Shown here: positions 35,813 through 45,089 of the stretch, in pieces | Layout: each line of letters opens with the position of its first letter | How positions within the stretch are numbered: position 1 is the stretch's first letter | DNA from: Turbatrix aceti | Taxonomy: Eukaryota; Nematoda; Chromadorea; Rhabditida; Panagrolaimidae | Length of the DNA: 64,000 nucleotides | Direction of reading: 5' to 3' | NCBI GenBank assembly: GCA_963969345.1 | Contig: OZ017768.1 | Location: forward strand, 5,046,718 to 5,110,717 | The notes under the pieces: generated by a model | Seen by the model: the letters and a program-made list of their open reading frames with translations, nothing else | What the model was told of the DNA's origin: nothing | Databases searched by the model: none | Position numbers and translations under genes: made by a program

Positions 35813-36556
35813 TCAGGCGGGTTTGGGGTTGACTTCGACCTCGTCGGGGCTGTAAAATGTCAATGAACGTTTTGATCACTTTCTAGTCCCCGAATTCACT
35901 TACATTGCAATTTTGTGTGAAAACGGTGTCGTAGTCTGCGGGATTTCCTTCTTGCTGTGGTCGCTCAGTGTGTCCGAAATAGAAGGCACCGACGTTCCGA
36001 AGCTGTCCGTGCCAGGGATGTGGCTATCCGACACCGGTGTGCTTGACCATTTTGTTTCGACCTAAAAAAATTTTTTTTTTTACGGTTTCTTCTAAAAAAA
36101 CAGGCATTTTACCTTTTTGAAATTCTTCGTGGTGTACAAGTCGATAGGTTTCGCTTCTCCGGTGAATTTTACATGAGGCCCGCTGCTCGCTTCGGTCAGG
36201 GATTTTTGCGCCGACGCTGACGCCGGCGATAACAGTTCAGACTCTTTCAACTCCTTCTTGGCCCTTTTGAGCGCGGATTTGAAGGCTTTTTTGGCCGCAG
36301 CCTTTTCTCTGCGCTTCTTCTGGGCCTTCTTTCTGGCTTTGCGGGCCTTGGCCTTGATTCTGGCGAGTTTTCGCTTCACTCTCATGTTATCCTGGTGCTC
36401 CTTGACACAGTCCGAGACGTAGATGAAAACGAAACAAGCCAGAATACCGATGAGAACGCCGGTTAACACCACGATAATGTAACCCCAGTTGTGGATGCTA
36501 TGAGACAACACATTCAGACGATCCACGTGCTCCTGAAGATACAGAGGGAGTGTCAT
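35813..36556 (-). CDS. Small single-pass membrane protein, paralogue A
   Basis: Minus-strand exons 36556-36113, 36061-35904 and 35849-35813 give 212 residues. ATG 36556 is the first in frame; the frame stays open upstream without another ATG. A short N-terminus (MTLPLYLQEHVDRLN) leads to one hydrophobic span (about residues 25-50, IIVVLTGVLIGILACFVFI). A strongly basic Lys/Ala/Arg coiled-coil-like stretch follows (about 55-105), then a Ser-rich C-terminal half containing VSDSHIPGTDSFGTSVP, which is nearly identical in paralogue B. I do not recognise the family. A type III or signal-anchor protein with a cytosolic basic helix is the simplest reading. The gene converges tail-to-tail with the ADAMTS-like gene, with stops only 198 bp apart, so the 3' UTRs may overlap. 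Confidence 0.75.
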
Positions 36557-36762
36557 CACGAAGAGGTTTGAATCGTCCGCGTCAACCTGGTTGGCGTTGT
36601 TTGGCGGGATAATGCGTTTGTGAGGAGAGGAGTATGCGCGGGTATTCTAATTTCCTTTACTTTGACCGGGGCGGATTGTTTACAAATTTTGCTATTGAAA
36701 TTTATTTACGAGAACATGAGAAAAATCATACAATGTAAAAAAACGCTCACAGAAAAAATCAC

Positions 36763-36815
36763 ATGACCGAATTCGCGCTGGATCTCATCGACAACGTCCA
36801 CGTGGCCCGCAACCG
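36763..36815 (+). pseudogene. Displaced ADAMTS exon fragment (prodomain/catalytic)
   Basis: About 50 bases match part of exon 4 of the ADAMTS-like gene near 30668. They would encode MTEFALDLIDNVHVARN, against LTEFALALINNVHVLYQ in the gene. Most differences are at third codon positions, so the donor may be another ADAMTS copy rather than this gene. The fragment ends in AT-rich sequence on both sides and cannot be translated as part of a gene here. Confidence 0.6.
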
Positions 36816-36881
36816 CCGTCAAAAAAAAATTTTTACAAGTGAAAAAAATTTTAAAAACGTAAAAAAAATTACTGGGACAAT

Positions 36882-37057
36882 TAGCTGTGGTGCAAAGTGA
36901 AGTCGTGATAGGCAGGCCGGAACAAGGCGCACCCGCACCTGCGGGTGCTGGATTGGAGCAGAAACGAGTGCGGTGCTTGAAAGAGAACCCGCACGGGGCG
37001 GAACAAAAGCTCCAGGGGCCCCACTCGGTCCAGGAACCGTTCGTGGCTAAAATGAGA
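36882..37057 (-). pseudogene. Inverted copy of ADAMTS TSP1 exon 11
   Basis: On the minus strand this copies exon 11 of the ADAMTS-like gene (35058-35231) nearly base for base. It encodes GSWTEWGPWSFCSAPCG with the same cysteines, and retains an ATTTTAG acceptor, the CCCA/GTAAT donor and about 50 bases of the following T-rich intron. No neighbouring TSP1 exons exist in this orientation. It is therefore a captured exon in an inverted position rather than a working gene, unless an unseen transcript uses it. Confidence 0.75.
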
Positions 37058-37165
37058 TTCACAAGGATAAAATTTATTATTGCCGTCACAAATTCATTAT
37101 TCTGGCAACACAACTAATGTCAAATAAAGTCCAACTAAGCATAGTAACGAGAATTCAGGTTTGTA

Positions 37166-37940
37166 TCATGTCTTGGGAGGTACGCTGACCTCAGCAGGGC
37201 TGAAAAATGCCAAAACACTGATCACCAACTGGTCCGAGAGTTAACTTACCCTCCAATTTGTTGTAAAACCGGCGTCGCAGTTTGCGTCGGTGATTCCATC
37301 TTGCTGTGGTCGCTCATTGTATCCGAGACAGTTGGCACCGATGTCCCGAAGCTGTCCGTGCCAGGGATATGGCTGTCTGACACCACGGGGGTCAGCCACT
37401 TTGTTTCAACCTAAAAAAAATATTTTTCACGTTATTTTCTTTCAAAAACAGGTATTTTACTTGTCTGAAGTTTTTTACGGTGTACGAGTCGATAGGCTGC
37501 GCTTCACCGGTGAACTTCACGTGGGGACTTTTAGTTGCATCGCTTGGGTTCTTCGATGCCGACGCCGAAGTAGAAGTAGAAGCAGAAGCAGAAGCAGACG
37601 CCGATGACGACGATTTGTCCTTTGACTCTTTCGACTCATCCTTGGTCTTTTTGAGCGCTGATTTGAGGACTTTTTTGACCGCGGCCTTCGCCTTGCGCTT
37701 CTTCTCGGCCTTCCTTCTGGCTTTGCGGGCTTTGGCCTCGATCTTGGCGATCTCTCGCTCCGCCTCCATGTCATCATGGTGCTCCTTGATGCATTCCGAA
37801 ATGTGGATGTAAACGAAACCACCGAGAATGACGACTAGGAAACCGGCGAACCCCGCGATGAAAAGACCCGAGTTGTGGATGCTAAGCGACAACTCCGTCA
37901 GACGATCCACGTGCTCCTGAAGATGCGAAGGGAGTGTCAT
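37166..37940 (-). CDS. Small single-pass membrane protein, paralogue B
   Basis: Minus-strand exons 37940-37461, 37410-37250 and 37199-37166 give 224 residues with the same intron positions and phases as paralogue A. It has the same plan: MTLPSHLQEHVDRL, one hydrophobic span (LFIAGFAGFLVVILGGFVYI), a charged Lys/Ala/Glu helix, then a Ser/Ala run (SASASASASTSTSAS) that is longer than in A, and the shared HVKFTGEA and SDSHIPGTDSFGTSVP segments. The two proteins are tandem duplicates. Divergence is highest in the membrane span and basic helix, while the C-terminal motif is nearly fixed, suggesting that the latter is the functional contact. The family is not recognised. Confidence 0.75.
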
Positions 37941-38289
37941 CACGAAGAGGTTTGAATCGTCCGCGTCAACCTGGTGTGGTGTAGCGTTGTTTGGCGGGTC
38001 GACGCGTGTGCGTATGCGCGGAGACGTGCATGCGCGCGAGTATGGTAATTTTCTTGCAAATGTTCCAATTTTTTTTTTATAGTTTTCAAGAACAAAAACA
38101 GGTAAAAGTATTATTTACAGGTGATTTACAAGAACTCAAAGCCTAGGAAGATGTACGCAAGCATGGCAAGACGCGGCCACAGACATTGAAAAATGGCCGC
38201 TGGCAGTGGTAGATGTGGTGGTGTAGTCAGTGTGACTAACATAGTAACAAATCCGAGATCACAAATCAAATCACAGTGAGGTGGCAAAA

Positions 38290-40302
38290 TCAAAGGAGCA
38301 GCCAGAAAGCCAAAGCCGCCGCCAGCAGCGGAACACCGGGTGACAAACGGCCGGGCGACGAGCTGTAGGGACTGGCCTCTGCTTCGAAGATGGACCAGTC
38401 GTAGTCTCGGGTCTTTAGATTGCCTAAAATCACTTCTATTAACTGTCCGCCTTCAAAATCCGCGTAACTTACCAAAATAGCAACTTTCTCTTCTCACCCC
38501 GGCGATCCGACGTCCCATCGCTGTGTGCGCATCGACGAGGGGTTCTTCGAGGACGCAGAGCTGTCCGTAAAGCTTATCCGGCCTAAGGGAAGCGAACTTG
38601 ACGTCCAATTCCGCCGGTTTGTCCAGGTAAAACACCTGTGCCGCGGGAATTGCTGTTTTTCCGTTGCGCAGCGTGAAGACGAGTCTGCAACCAGGGAACC
38701 GGTCATTGTATTATATTTAGTTTTTCGGTGGGAAACACGCTCAGAAAGGAACACAACAGTGACGACACCCTCCCTCGAAGTGCACTCGCAGATTGAAAAA
38801 CTGCCTTTGTCCGGGATGCCATGTGTCAGGAGTTCCGCGTTCGATTTTAAAAAACTTGCAGCCGCGCAAAATTTCCTCACAGGCAAAAGAGCAACTTTCA
38901 GACAGACCCCAGAAAAGTCAAAATACATAAATTTGTGAGTGTAATCCGTTGAGACAGCGCGCGAGTGAATGAATTCCATTCGGCGGCATTGACCGGCGAA
39001 AAAGAGGTGTCCAACTCACACATCAAAATAAATACTCTGACTTTCATTGTCTTGTCATTTTTTTCTGGTTATTTTTCTTGAGTACTCACATTTTGGAAAA
39101 TTTACTGATATTCACCGTGACAGTAGTGCCCTGTCCGTAAAAATATTTTTTTACGACTCTGACTTCTGAGGAGCAACATTTGGGGTGGTAAAACAACAGC
39201 CGAGACCTTTCATGCCCTCTCTCTCTCTCTTTTTTCTATCAAAAATAATGTCCAGGCTATCAAGTTGACTTGAAACACCACCCGATGTGTCTTTATGACG
39301 AAGAGAAAGTCGAGTCGGCATTTAACCCGCCATCTGGCCCGGAGTCATCTAATATTGCGTAAGGCAATTTGCCGAATCTTCCCGGATAAGCCGACGCCGA
39401 AGACGGCCGCGGTGGTCGGTCGTCTTCGCCGCCAGCACGCACGCCATCAAATCGAGCTATGTATTTCACCACCGCGCTCTCGGTTGGTTAATTACCAAAC
39501 CAATTCGTCTCTAATTTGGCCCCTTTTCCCACGATACTCGCCATAAATGCCCGTCTACCAAAAACAAAAACGCGCCGGCAAAGTGCCTTCCAAGTTGTCC
39601 AGAACTCACTCACCTCCTCTCAAAGCTGCCTTCAGTAACCGCGGTGAACGCCAGCGACTGCGAAGTAGCGTCGACCAACTCAGGCGTCACAACCGTGGAT
39701 GTCGCGGTTTTACCGGCAAAGTCAAGTGTCCTGTGCACTTCGCAGTCGACGCCGCTCGTTTCATTTTGTCGGTAGAAGTTTTCAAACTCGACGCAGACGT
39801 AGTGCCAGGAGTGGGCCCTCAGGCCGGAGACGTGGAGCTGTTTGCCGGTCAGGGGAGAATCAGCGTAGGTGACTGCAACCACGGGTTCGCGCGGGGCGGC
39901 TGTTTCGAGGGGAATGGCGGTGAGGTAGAGCACGGGCTGCAGAGCAGGTTGCAGGTGAGCCTTGATGAAGGCGTCCGTCAGGATGACCCGGAATCCGTCG
40001 TGTGTCGCGTCCACCGATGATATGGATCTTAAAAAAATGAGAATAACGGATTCAGAATTAAAAAAAATATTAAAAAATATTAAATTGAATTTAATTTTTT
40101 TAATTAAAAAAAATTTATTAATTAAATTAATTTTTTTTTATTTTGTAAAAAATAAAAAAATTATTTTGAAAAAAATAAAAAAATATTTTGTAAAAAATAA
40201 AAAAATAACGAACTTGTCATTGAGCGTAATTCGGAATCCAGATTTCGAGGCCAGGGCCCCGTGTACAAAACATATGGCCAGGAAAGTGACCGCATGCAGC
40301 AT
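38290..40302 (-). CDS. Secreted, probably GPI-anchored protein with FN3-like region
   Basis: Four minus-strand exons, 40302-40214, 40027-39614, 38684-38473 and 38423-38290, give 282 residues. The signal peptide is MLHAVTFLAICFVHGALA. The C-terminus is a Ser/Pro/Gly spacer followed by a purely hydrophobic end (VPLLAAALAFWLLL) with no basic tail, the classic GPI-attachment signal. Exon 2 contains LRAHSWHYVCVEFENF, resembling the last strands of a fibronectin type III or similar beta-sandwich fold; the family is not firmly recognised. Two N-glycosylation sequons are visible. Intron 1 uses an unusual GTTCGT donor and is extremely AT-rich. The last intron would be 49 nt; I chose the acceptor GATTTTAG because nearer ones would make introns under 40 nt. 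Likely a surface protein of unknown ligand. Confidence 0.7.
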
Positions 40303-43300
40303 CTCAGTTGTCGATCATGTAGACAGGGTTCTACAACGACTTCTACCGTAACCACAAAAATCAACGTATAACACGATTTTTGAAAAAAACGAACGGTAAA
40401 ACAACTCTAACGGAATAAAAACCGTCATCAAAGGGCGAAAACGGAAACGTTTGGTGCGGAGCCATTTAAAAGTGGCAAATAAAGAAATAAAGAAAGTCAC
40501 TAACATTAAGAAAACTTGCATTAATTTCAAAGAGGGTATGTAGGGTGGACGCCATTCAATTTGGGCGGCTGAAAGGTGTGCAACAATGCAAACAGAAGGA
40601 AGGAGGGGGAGTAATCATTGCCATCACCGCTAAGGAGCCCATTTGCGCGTCCGCGGGCGAATGAGTGGTCCAAGAGACGGACGCGAGTCGAACGCCTCGC
40701 AGGAGATTGTCCTGTCCGCGCGCCCCCCGACCGCCCCGCCCGCCTGCCGCCCGGGCCGTCAAATTGGTGACAGCCGGCGGCCTTGAAGGCACGCAACCGT
40801 CAACCGTCAACCGTCAACCGTTTTTCGCCTTCGCTTCTTTTGCTTTGCCGTGATTGAATTGTCCGAGGTTCAGGATCTGTTTCCCTGGCATTAGATCGCC
40901 CGGGAGACCCACACTAAAGAATAAAAAAAATTTCGAGTGCTACCCAAAAACTTTCAAGTGGACCAGGCGTCAACGAAAAGAAGAAGAAGATGTGGGATGC
41001 GCTACCCGGCTATTACCACCCTCGATGGCATGTCAAAGACCACTTAGCCAGAAACAAATTAAGCGTGTACACAAAACAAGCGTGAGAGACACCACTTCGC
41101 AGGGAGGAGGGCTCGTCCGAGGACAAAGACGGCAACGACGTCGAATAAATATGTAAAAGCTGCTAATTGTTCGTGAATTGAATAAAAAATTTTGACTGCT
41201 TTCAGCAAAATGTATTAAAAGTCAAAAAGCCAACTTTGGAATGCCAACAAAAAACTAAACGGAATAATACAGTTTTTCAATGTTTTTGAACTGTGGCGAA
41301 AAAAAAATTATTTTATTTTATACGTACAAAAAATGTTCATAGTCGTGAAAAAAAGCAGCTGACAAGGCAATGCGTTTTTTAATATTTCAGAATTCAATGC
41401 AACCTCTCAAGTCCGGCGAGGCCTGCCTGCGAAACTTTGTACTACATCTCAGTTGGACCGAACTCGACTGAACAGAAAAAGTTGAACCTCATTTCCCATA
41501 AATTGCCCAAGTGCCAGGAATGTTTGTCGGGCGTGGCTCAAAAACTTATCATACGCGAAAACCAAAGCAGCTAATATTTCAGGACCGGAATGGAATGCGC
41601 GGTCAGGAACTATGGCAGATGCCATAACTCAGTCAGCCGGTGGAACTGGGGTAGGCTATCACTTTTGTCAGTTCCGTTTTCTGGCTGGCGTCTAAATTTT
41701 CTCATAACGCTCGTCATAACGAAGCAACCGTCCTCATAGTCATCGTTGTCATAAATAATACCCCCCAGCACTTGGCAGTGTGATCTGACACCCACCCACC
41801 CCACACCCTGCAAGCCGACGCTCGTCGGCTATCGTAGCCTGTCCGGTCAGTTGACTCAACTCGATGGCATTAATGACGCCAGGCCAGCGCCTATGGCACG
41901 ACTCGCGCAGGCAGGCAGACCCGGCTAATGAGCGCGCAGGCCTTCGAGGGGCTCTTCTTTGTTTCTCTGCTTCCCGGGAACAACGGACAACAGTCAAAAC
42001 GCAAAAATGCATGAAACGGAAGGGATTGGAATTAGAGAGATTCAATCTGCGCTCCTGGATGACACATTTGACGACCCGGCCAACAGATAGCCTTTTTGCG
42101 GCGGCAACAAATCAGATTTCACACTTTGGCTACATGAAGCGTTTTAATTTGTGCCATTGAAACAAAAAATTTTCTGGTACAAAACAAAAAGTACCGTAAG
42201 AAACTCGGTCCAACGTACATACATATAAAAAAAAACTTTGACGACCGCAAAGTTTCAAAAAAAATACGTTGCTCAACTTGCAAAACCACAACCTGTAATC
42301 GAATGAAAAGGTTTATTTTTTGTTTGCGCACGGTTCATTTAGCCGAATGGGACGGGACGGGACGTTTGCCCTGGTGGTTACCCGTAACGGCGCCATAACG
42401 GAGCTACTCGTTTGATTTACGGCAGAGGCTACGATTAGTTTTTGCGCGTCAGGCAAGGCGGTAAAAAAAAATCGGAGCGCGGCGCTGTAAATCAGAGTAA
42501 TGAGGCGGGCGGTGATGCGGGGAGAAGGCCCTCTTGGCGTCGGGGTGGGTACAAGCAAAAACATGCCCGGTTGATGGCCGGGAGGAGACAAGTCGAGTCG
42601 ACTCGCTTCTGATTCTGGTTCAGCGACTTTTCGGCGGCGTGCCCCCCCCCCCCCTCACCCGACAAAACACGGATGAGTGAAAAGTTATTAGCAATCACTC
42701 GACTCTCGAGCACGCCACCCGTTCGAAGCGAGATTACGCCGAACAAGGCACCAACAAGACGACGTCTTAAGCCCGTCCGACGCCACTTAAGCGGGCACCG
42801 AGCCTGCATGCCTGTGTAGGGCAAAAAATTCCTCTCCTCCTCTGTTTCGCAAAAAAAAAGTTGCCCGGAAATCTGGTGGTGGCCTTTTGAAGAGGCGCCA
42901 CACCCATTAAGCAATACGTGAAAAAAAATAGAAAAACACGAACAAGCATCTCGTCGGACGGCACGCGTGTCGTATGCCTGGGTGCCGACTTCTGGCAGGT
43001 GGAAAAAAGCCAAACACACGCCGTCGGGCGAAAATGAAAAGATTGGCCCAAAAGAGCCTTCATTTGGGCTATGATTTATAAATTAATAAAATCTGGCGAG
43101 TCCGAGGCAAAAAAGTGCCTTGCTTTCGCTTTAGTACGACCAAGCGCAAAAATGTACAATTTTTGGGAATGCGACTTTTTTCCTTGCAAGACATGTATCC
43201 AACTGATCGTAAACCAGAACTCAACTGCACATTTAGCATTTTTATGATTGTTACCTGTCAGTGAAATACAGTTTTCAAAAACTCGGGCAAATTCAACAAT

Positions 43301-43405
43301 CGTTACAGGAACTGGTAAACTCTCATAGCGAAAACGATTGTTCACAGGAATCTCTCGTAGCGAAAAAAGTTTCTTCGCATGATGTCTCGTAGCGAAAACA
43401 TTTTT
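40303..43405. other. Gene-poor stretch between GPI-protein and TSR3 genes
   Basis: No exon is supported. It holds a poly-C tract near 42642, a triplicated CAACCGT run at about 40796-40820, and scattered AATAAA words (for example 41145) without an obvious gene. A 32-bp-period repeat lies at its right end (listed separately). Confidence 0.4.
43321..43398. repeat. Three-copy repeat with 32-bp period beside TSR3
   Basis: The core TCTC(A/G)TAGCGAAAA begins at 43321, 43353 and 43385, an exact 32-base spacing. The sequence between cores is not conserved. The last copy ends a few bases from the TSR3 stop codon, so all three would lie in its 3' UTR if the transcript extends that far. Confidence 0.75.
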
Positions 43406-44203
43406 TTAGTCTTCTTCGTCACTGAATCCGGGTGGGAGATCGATGCCGCGTTTTTTGTCGGCGGCAGCCTGGGCCTCAGCCTTTTTCAGGAAGTCGTTTT
43501 GCGCCTGAATGACCTCAGCGCTGGTCGCGCAGTCAGCGTAGACATCGAGGAGGTCGGCGTTCATCTTGAGGAACGCCGGACCCCATTTGAACTTGGACAT
43601 GATGAACTTCGCGGCGCCGGGCTCGCCGATGATGTGGAGCGCGGCCGCGAGCGCCTCGACGTCCGTGAGCTTGCAGGGACGACCGTAGTTGACGGTATTG
43701 GCGGCAACGAGGTAGGGCAGGAGTCTGTGCTCGGCGGCCTTCACCCGGTGGACGGGAGTCGCCTCGACTTCGTTCCACGAGCAGTCGATGACGGCCAGAC
43801 CCTTCTCGAGGACGAATTTCCGGTCTTGCTGGGAGATCGTGGATTTGCCGAGTGGCGAGAGAAGGATTCCGGGAAATTTGGAGCCCACCGGGCGGCTGTC
43901 GATGAGGCCGAAGCGCTGCAGCTTGCGTCCCGTGCATCGCTTGGGGTCGCACTGGTTGAAGTCGAACATGACGAGGTCACACGGCATCTTCGTGTCTTCC
44001 AGGTCCTGAATGAGAGGACACAAAAATCATTCATGGCTCAGAGATCGAAGACGAACCTCATCGCTGGAGGAACTCGACTCGCTCTCCGTTTCGCCAGCAG
44101 TTTCGCGAGGAGGAGCTCGTTCGTGGCCGTGCGAGCTCCACTTACCGCCTCTACCTCGACCATGACCACCTCCTCGTCCACGACCAGCATTTCCTCGTCC
44201 CAT
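43406..44203 (-). CDS. TSR3: 18S rRNA aminocarboxypropyltransferase TSR3
   Basis: Two minus-strand exons, 44203-44057 and 44005-43406, give 248 residues. The protein has the hallmark TSR3 blocks in order: FDFNQCDPKRCTGRKL near the start of exon 2, LLSPLGKSTIS, GLAVIDCSW, HRLLPYLVAANTVNYGRPC, VEALAAALHI and KFKWGPAFLKMN. The enzyme transfers the acp group from S-adenosylmethionine to a hypermodified uridine of 18S rRNA late in small-subunit maturation in the cytoplasm. The N-terminus is an RG/GG-rich extension (GRGNAGRGRGGGHGRGRGG) typical of RNA-binding low-complexity segments, and the C-terminus is acidic (GFSDEED). The 51-nt intron has an unusual GTTCGT donor. The long antisense frame over this gene is a shadow. 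Confidence 0.93.
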
Positions 44204-45089
44204 GATGAAATAAATAAACAAAGTTGATACAAAATTTGGAACTGAACGACGACAAAGATTGAATGTTTGAAAGTCACTGCGAAGAAGAGAACGAGAACTG
44301 AAATGCGCGTGTTGCTCGCTCGAGCTCACAAACAACTAACAAACAACACGGGTCCCGATTGCCACGAGCGCTGCACTCTGCAAGCATTTTTTGTTGGGGA
44401 CTCATCAACAAAGAATGGGAAATTGGATGTTATTTACGATAGGCAGTTTACGGTATTTGACAATGATGTTGTTTACGAGATACACTGGTAATAAACAGGA
44501 GCAGATTGCTTTTTTTAGGATGCGAGTTATGTTTTGATACACCGGAGAAGATTGATGCCTGAAAAAACAGATTATTTTAAATTGCAAAATCTTTCTTGTC
44601 TAATTTCGCGTCCTGAAAAAAAATGACAAAACACAAAAAATTTTATAACCATACTCATACTTCTCGGAAGTTTTCGTTTTCGTTTACGGTAAAACACAAT
44701 TTATTCTCGTGATTAAATTAGTTAGGAACGGCGAAGTCTCATTGCCACATGTCTAAACTCATTGCAACCCCCCTTCCGCGCGGTTTAGAGCTTCGATGTT
44801 TTTCCCATAGGAATCAGGGGGCTGTCTACCTGTATGAGGGCAGGTTATTAACTCCTGTACAATATTTCATGTTACAACTGGTGTGCCCCCAACTTTCCCA
44901 CACTCGACACAAAAAGTTTCTGCCACCGGCGCCCATGGGTGCCAGTGGTCTCCGTGAGTTGTACATCGTTGTTGTTGGCGAACAAACAACAAACATAGGT
45001 AATTTATTTCTCATGCGAGGTAAGAGGTCGGTTATTGAAAATACTGCATCAATCCTGCTGCTTCAATTTTGGTTTTCCTGATACCAAAC
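44204..45089. other. Divergent intergenic region between TSR3 and srg-like genes
   Basis: It separates the start of TSR3 (-) from that of the srg-like gene (+) and should hold both promoters. No exon is supported. An open frame from about 44749 to 45081 exists but its start and content show no conservation. Confidence 0.4.

Larger units (their letters stand above)
35706..37990. repeat. Direct segmental duplication (two units of about 0.9 kb)
   Basis: Unit 1 (about 35706-36600) and unit 2 (about 37070-37990) align throughout. Both begin with an ATTATTGCCGTCAC...AATAAAGTCCAACTA tail derived from the 3' flank of the ADAMTS-like gene, continue through the three exons of a small membrane protein on the minus strand, and end at a shared GTTGACGCGGACGATTC and GTTGTTTGGCGGG upstream sequence. 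Between the units lie the inverted TSP1 exon and the ADAMTS exon-4 fragment. Confidence 0.8.

Noticed and set aside
27835..42654. Poly-C tracts of ten or more bases near 27835, 28551 and 42642
   Set aside because: Single homopolymer runs without the four spaced tracts expected of a G-quadruplex array; treated as simple sequence.
43379..44227. 282-codon frame antisense to TSR3
   Set aside because: The minus strand encodes a clear TSR3 enzyme with all its motifs; the plus-strand frame shows no recognisable features.
44749..45081. Possible extra exon before the srg-like gene
   Set aside because: The frame does not join to the receptor and carries no helix-like or signal features.
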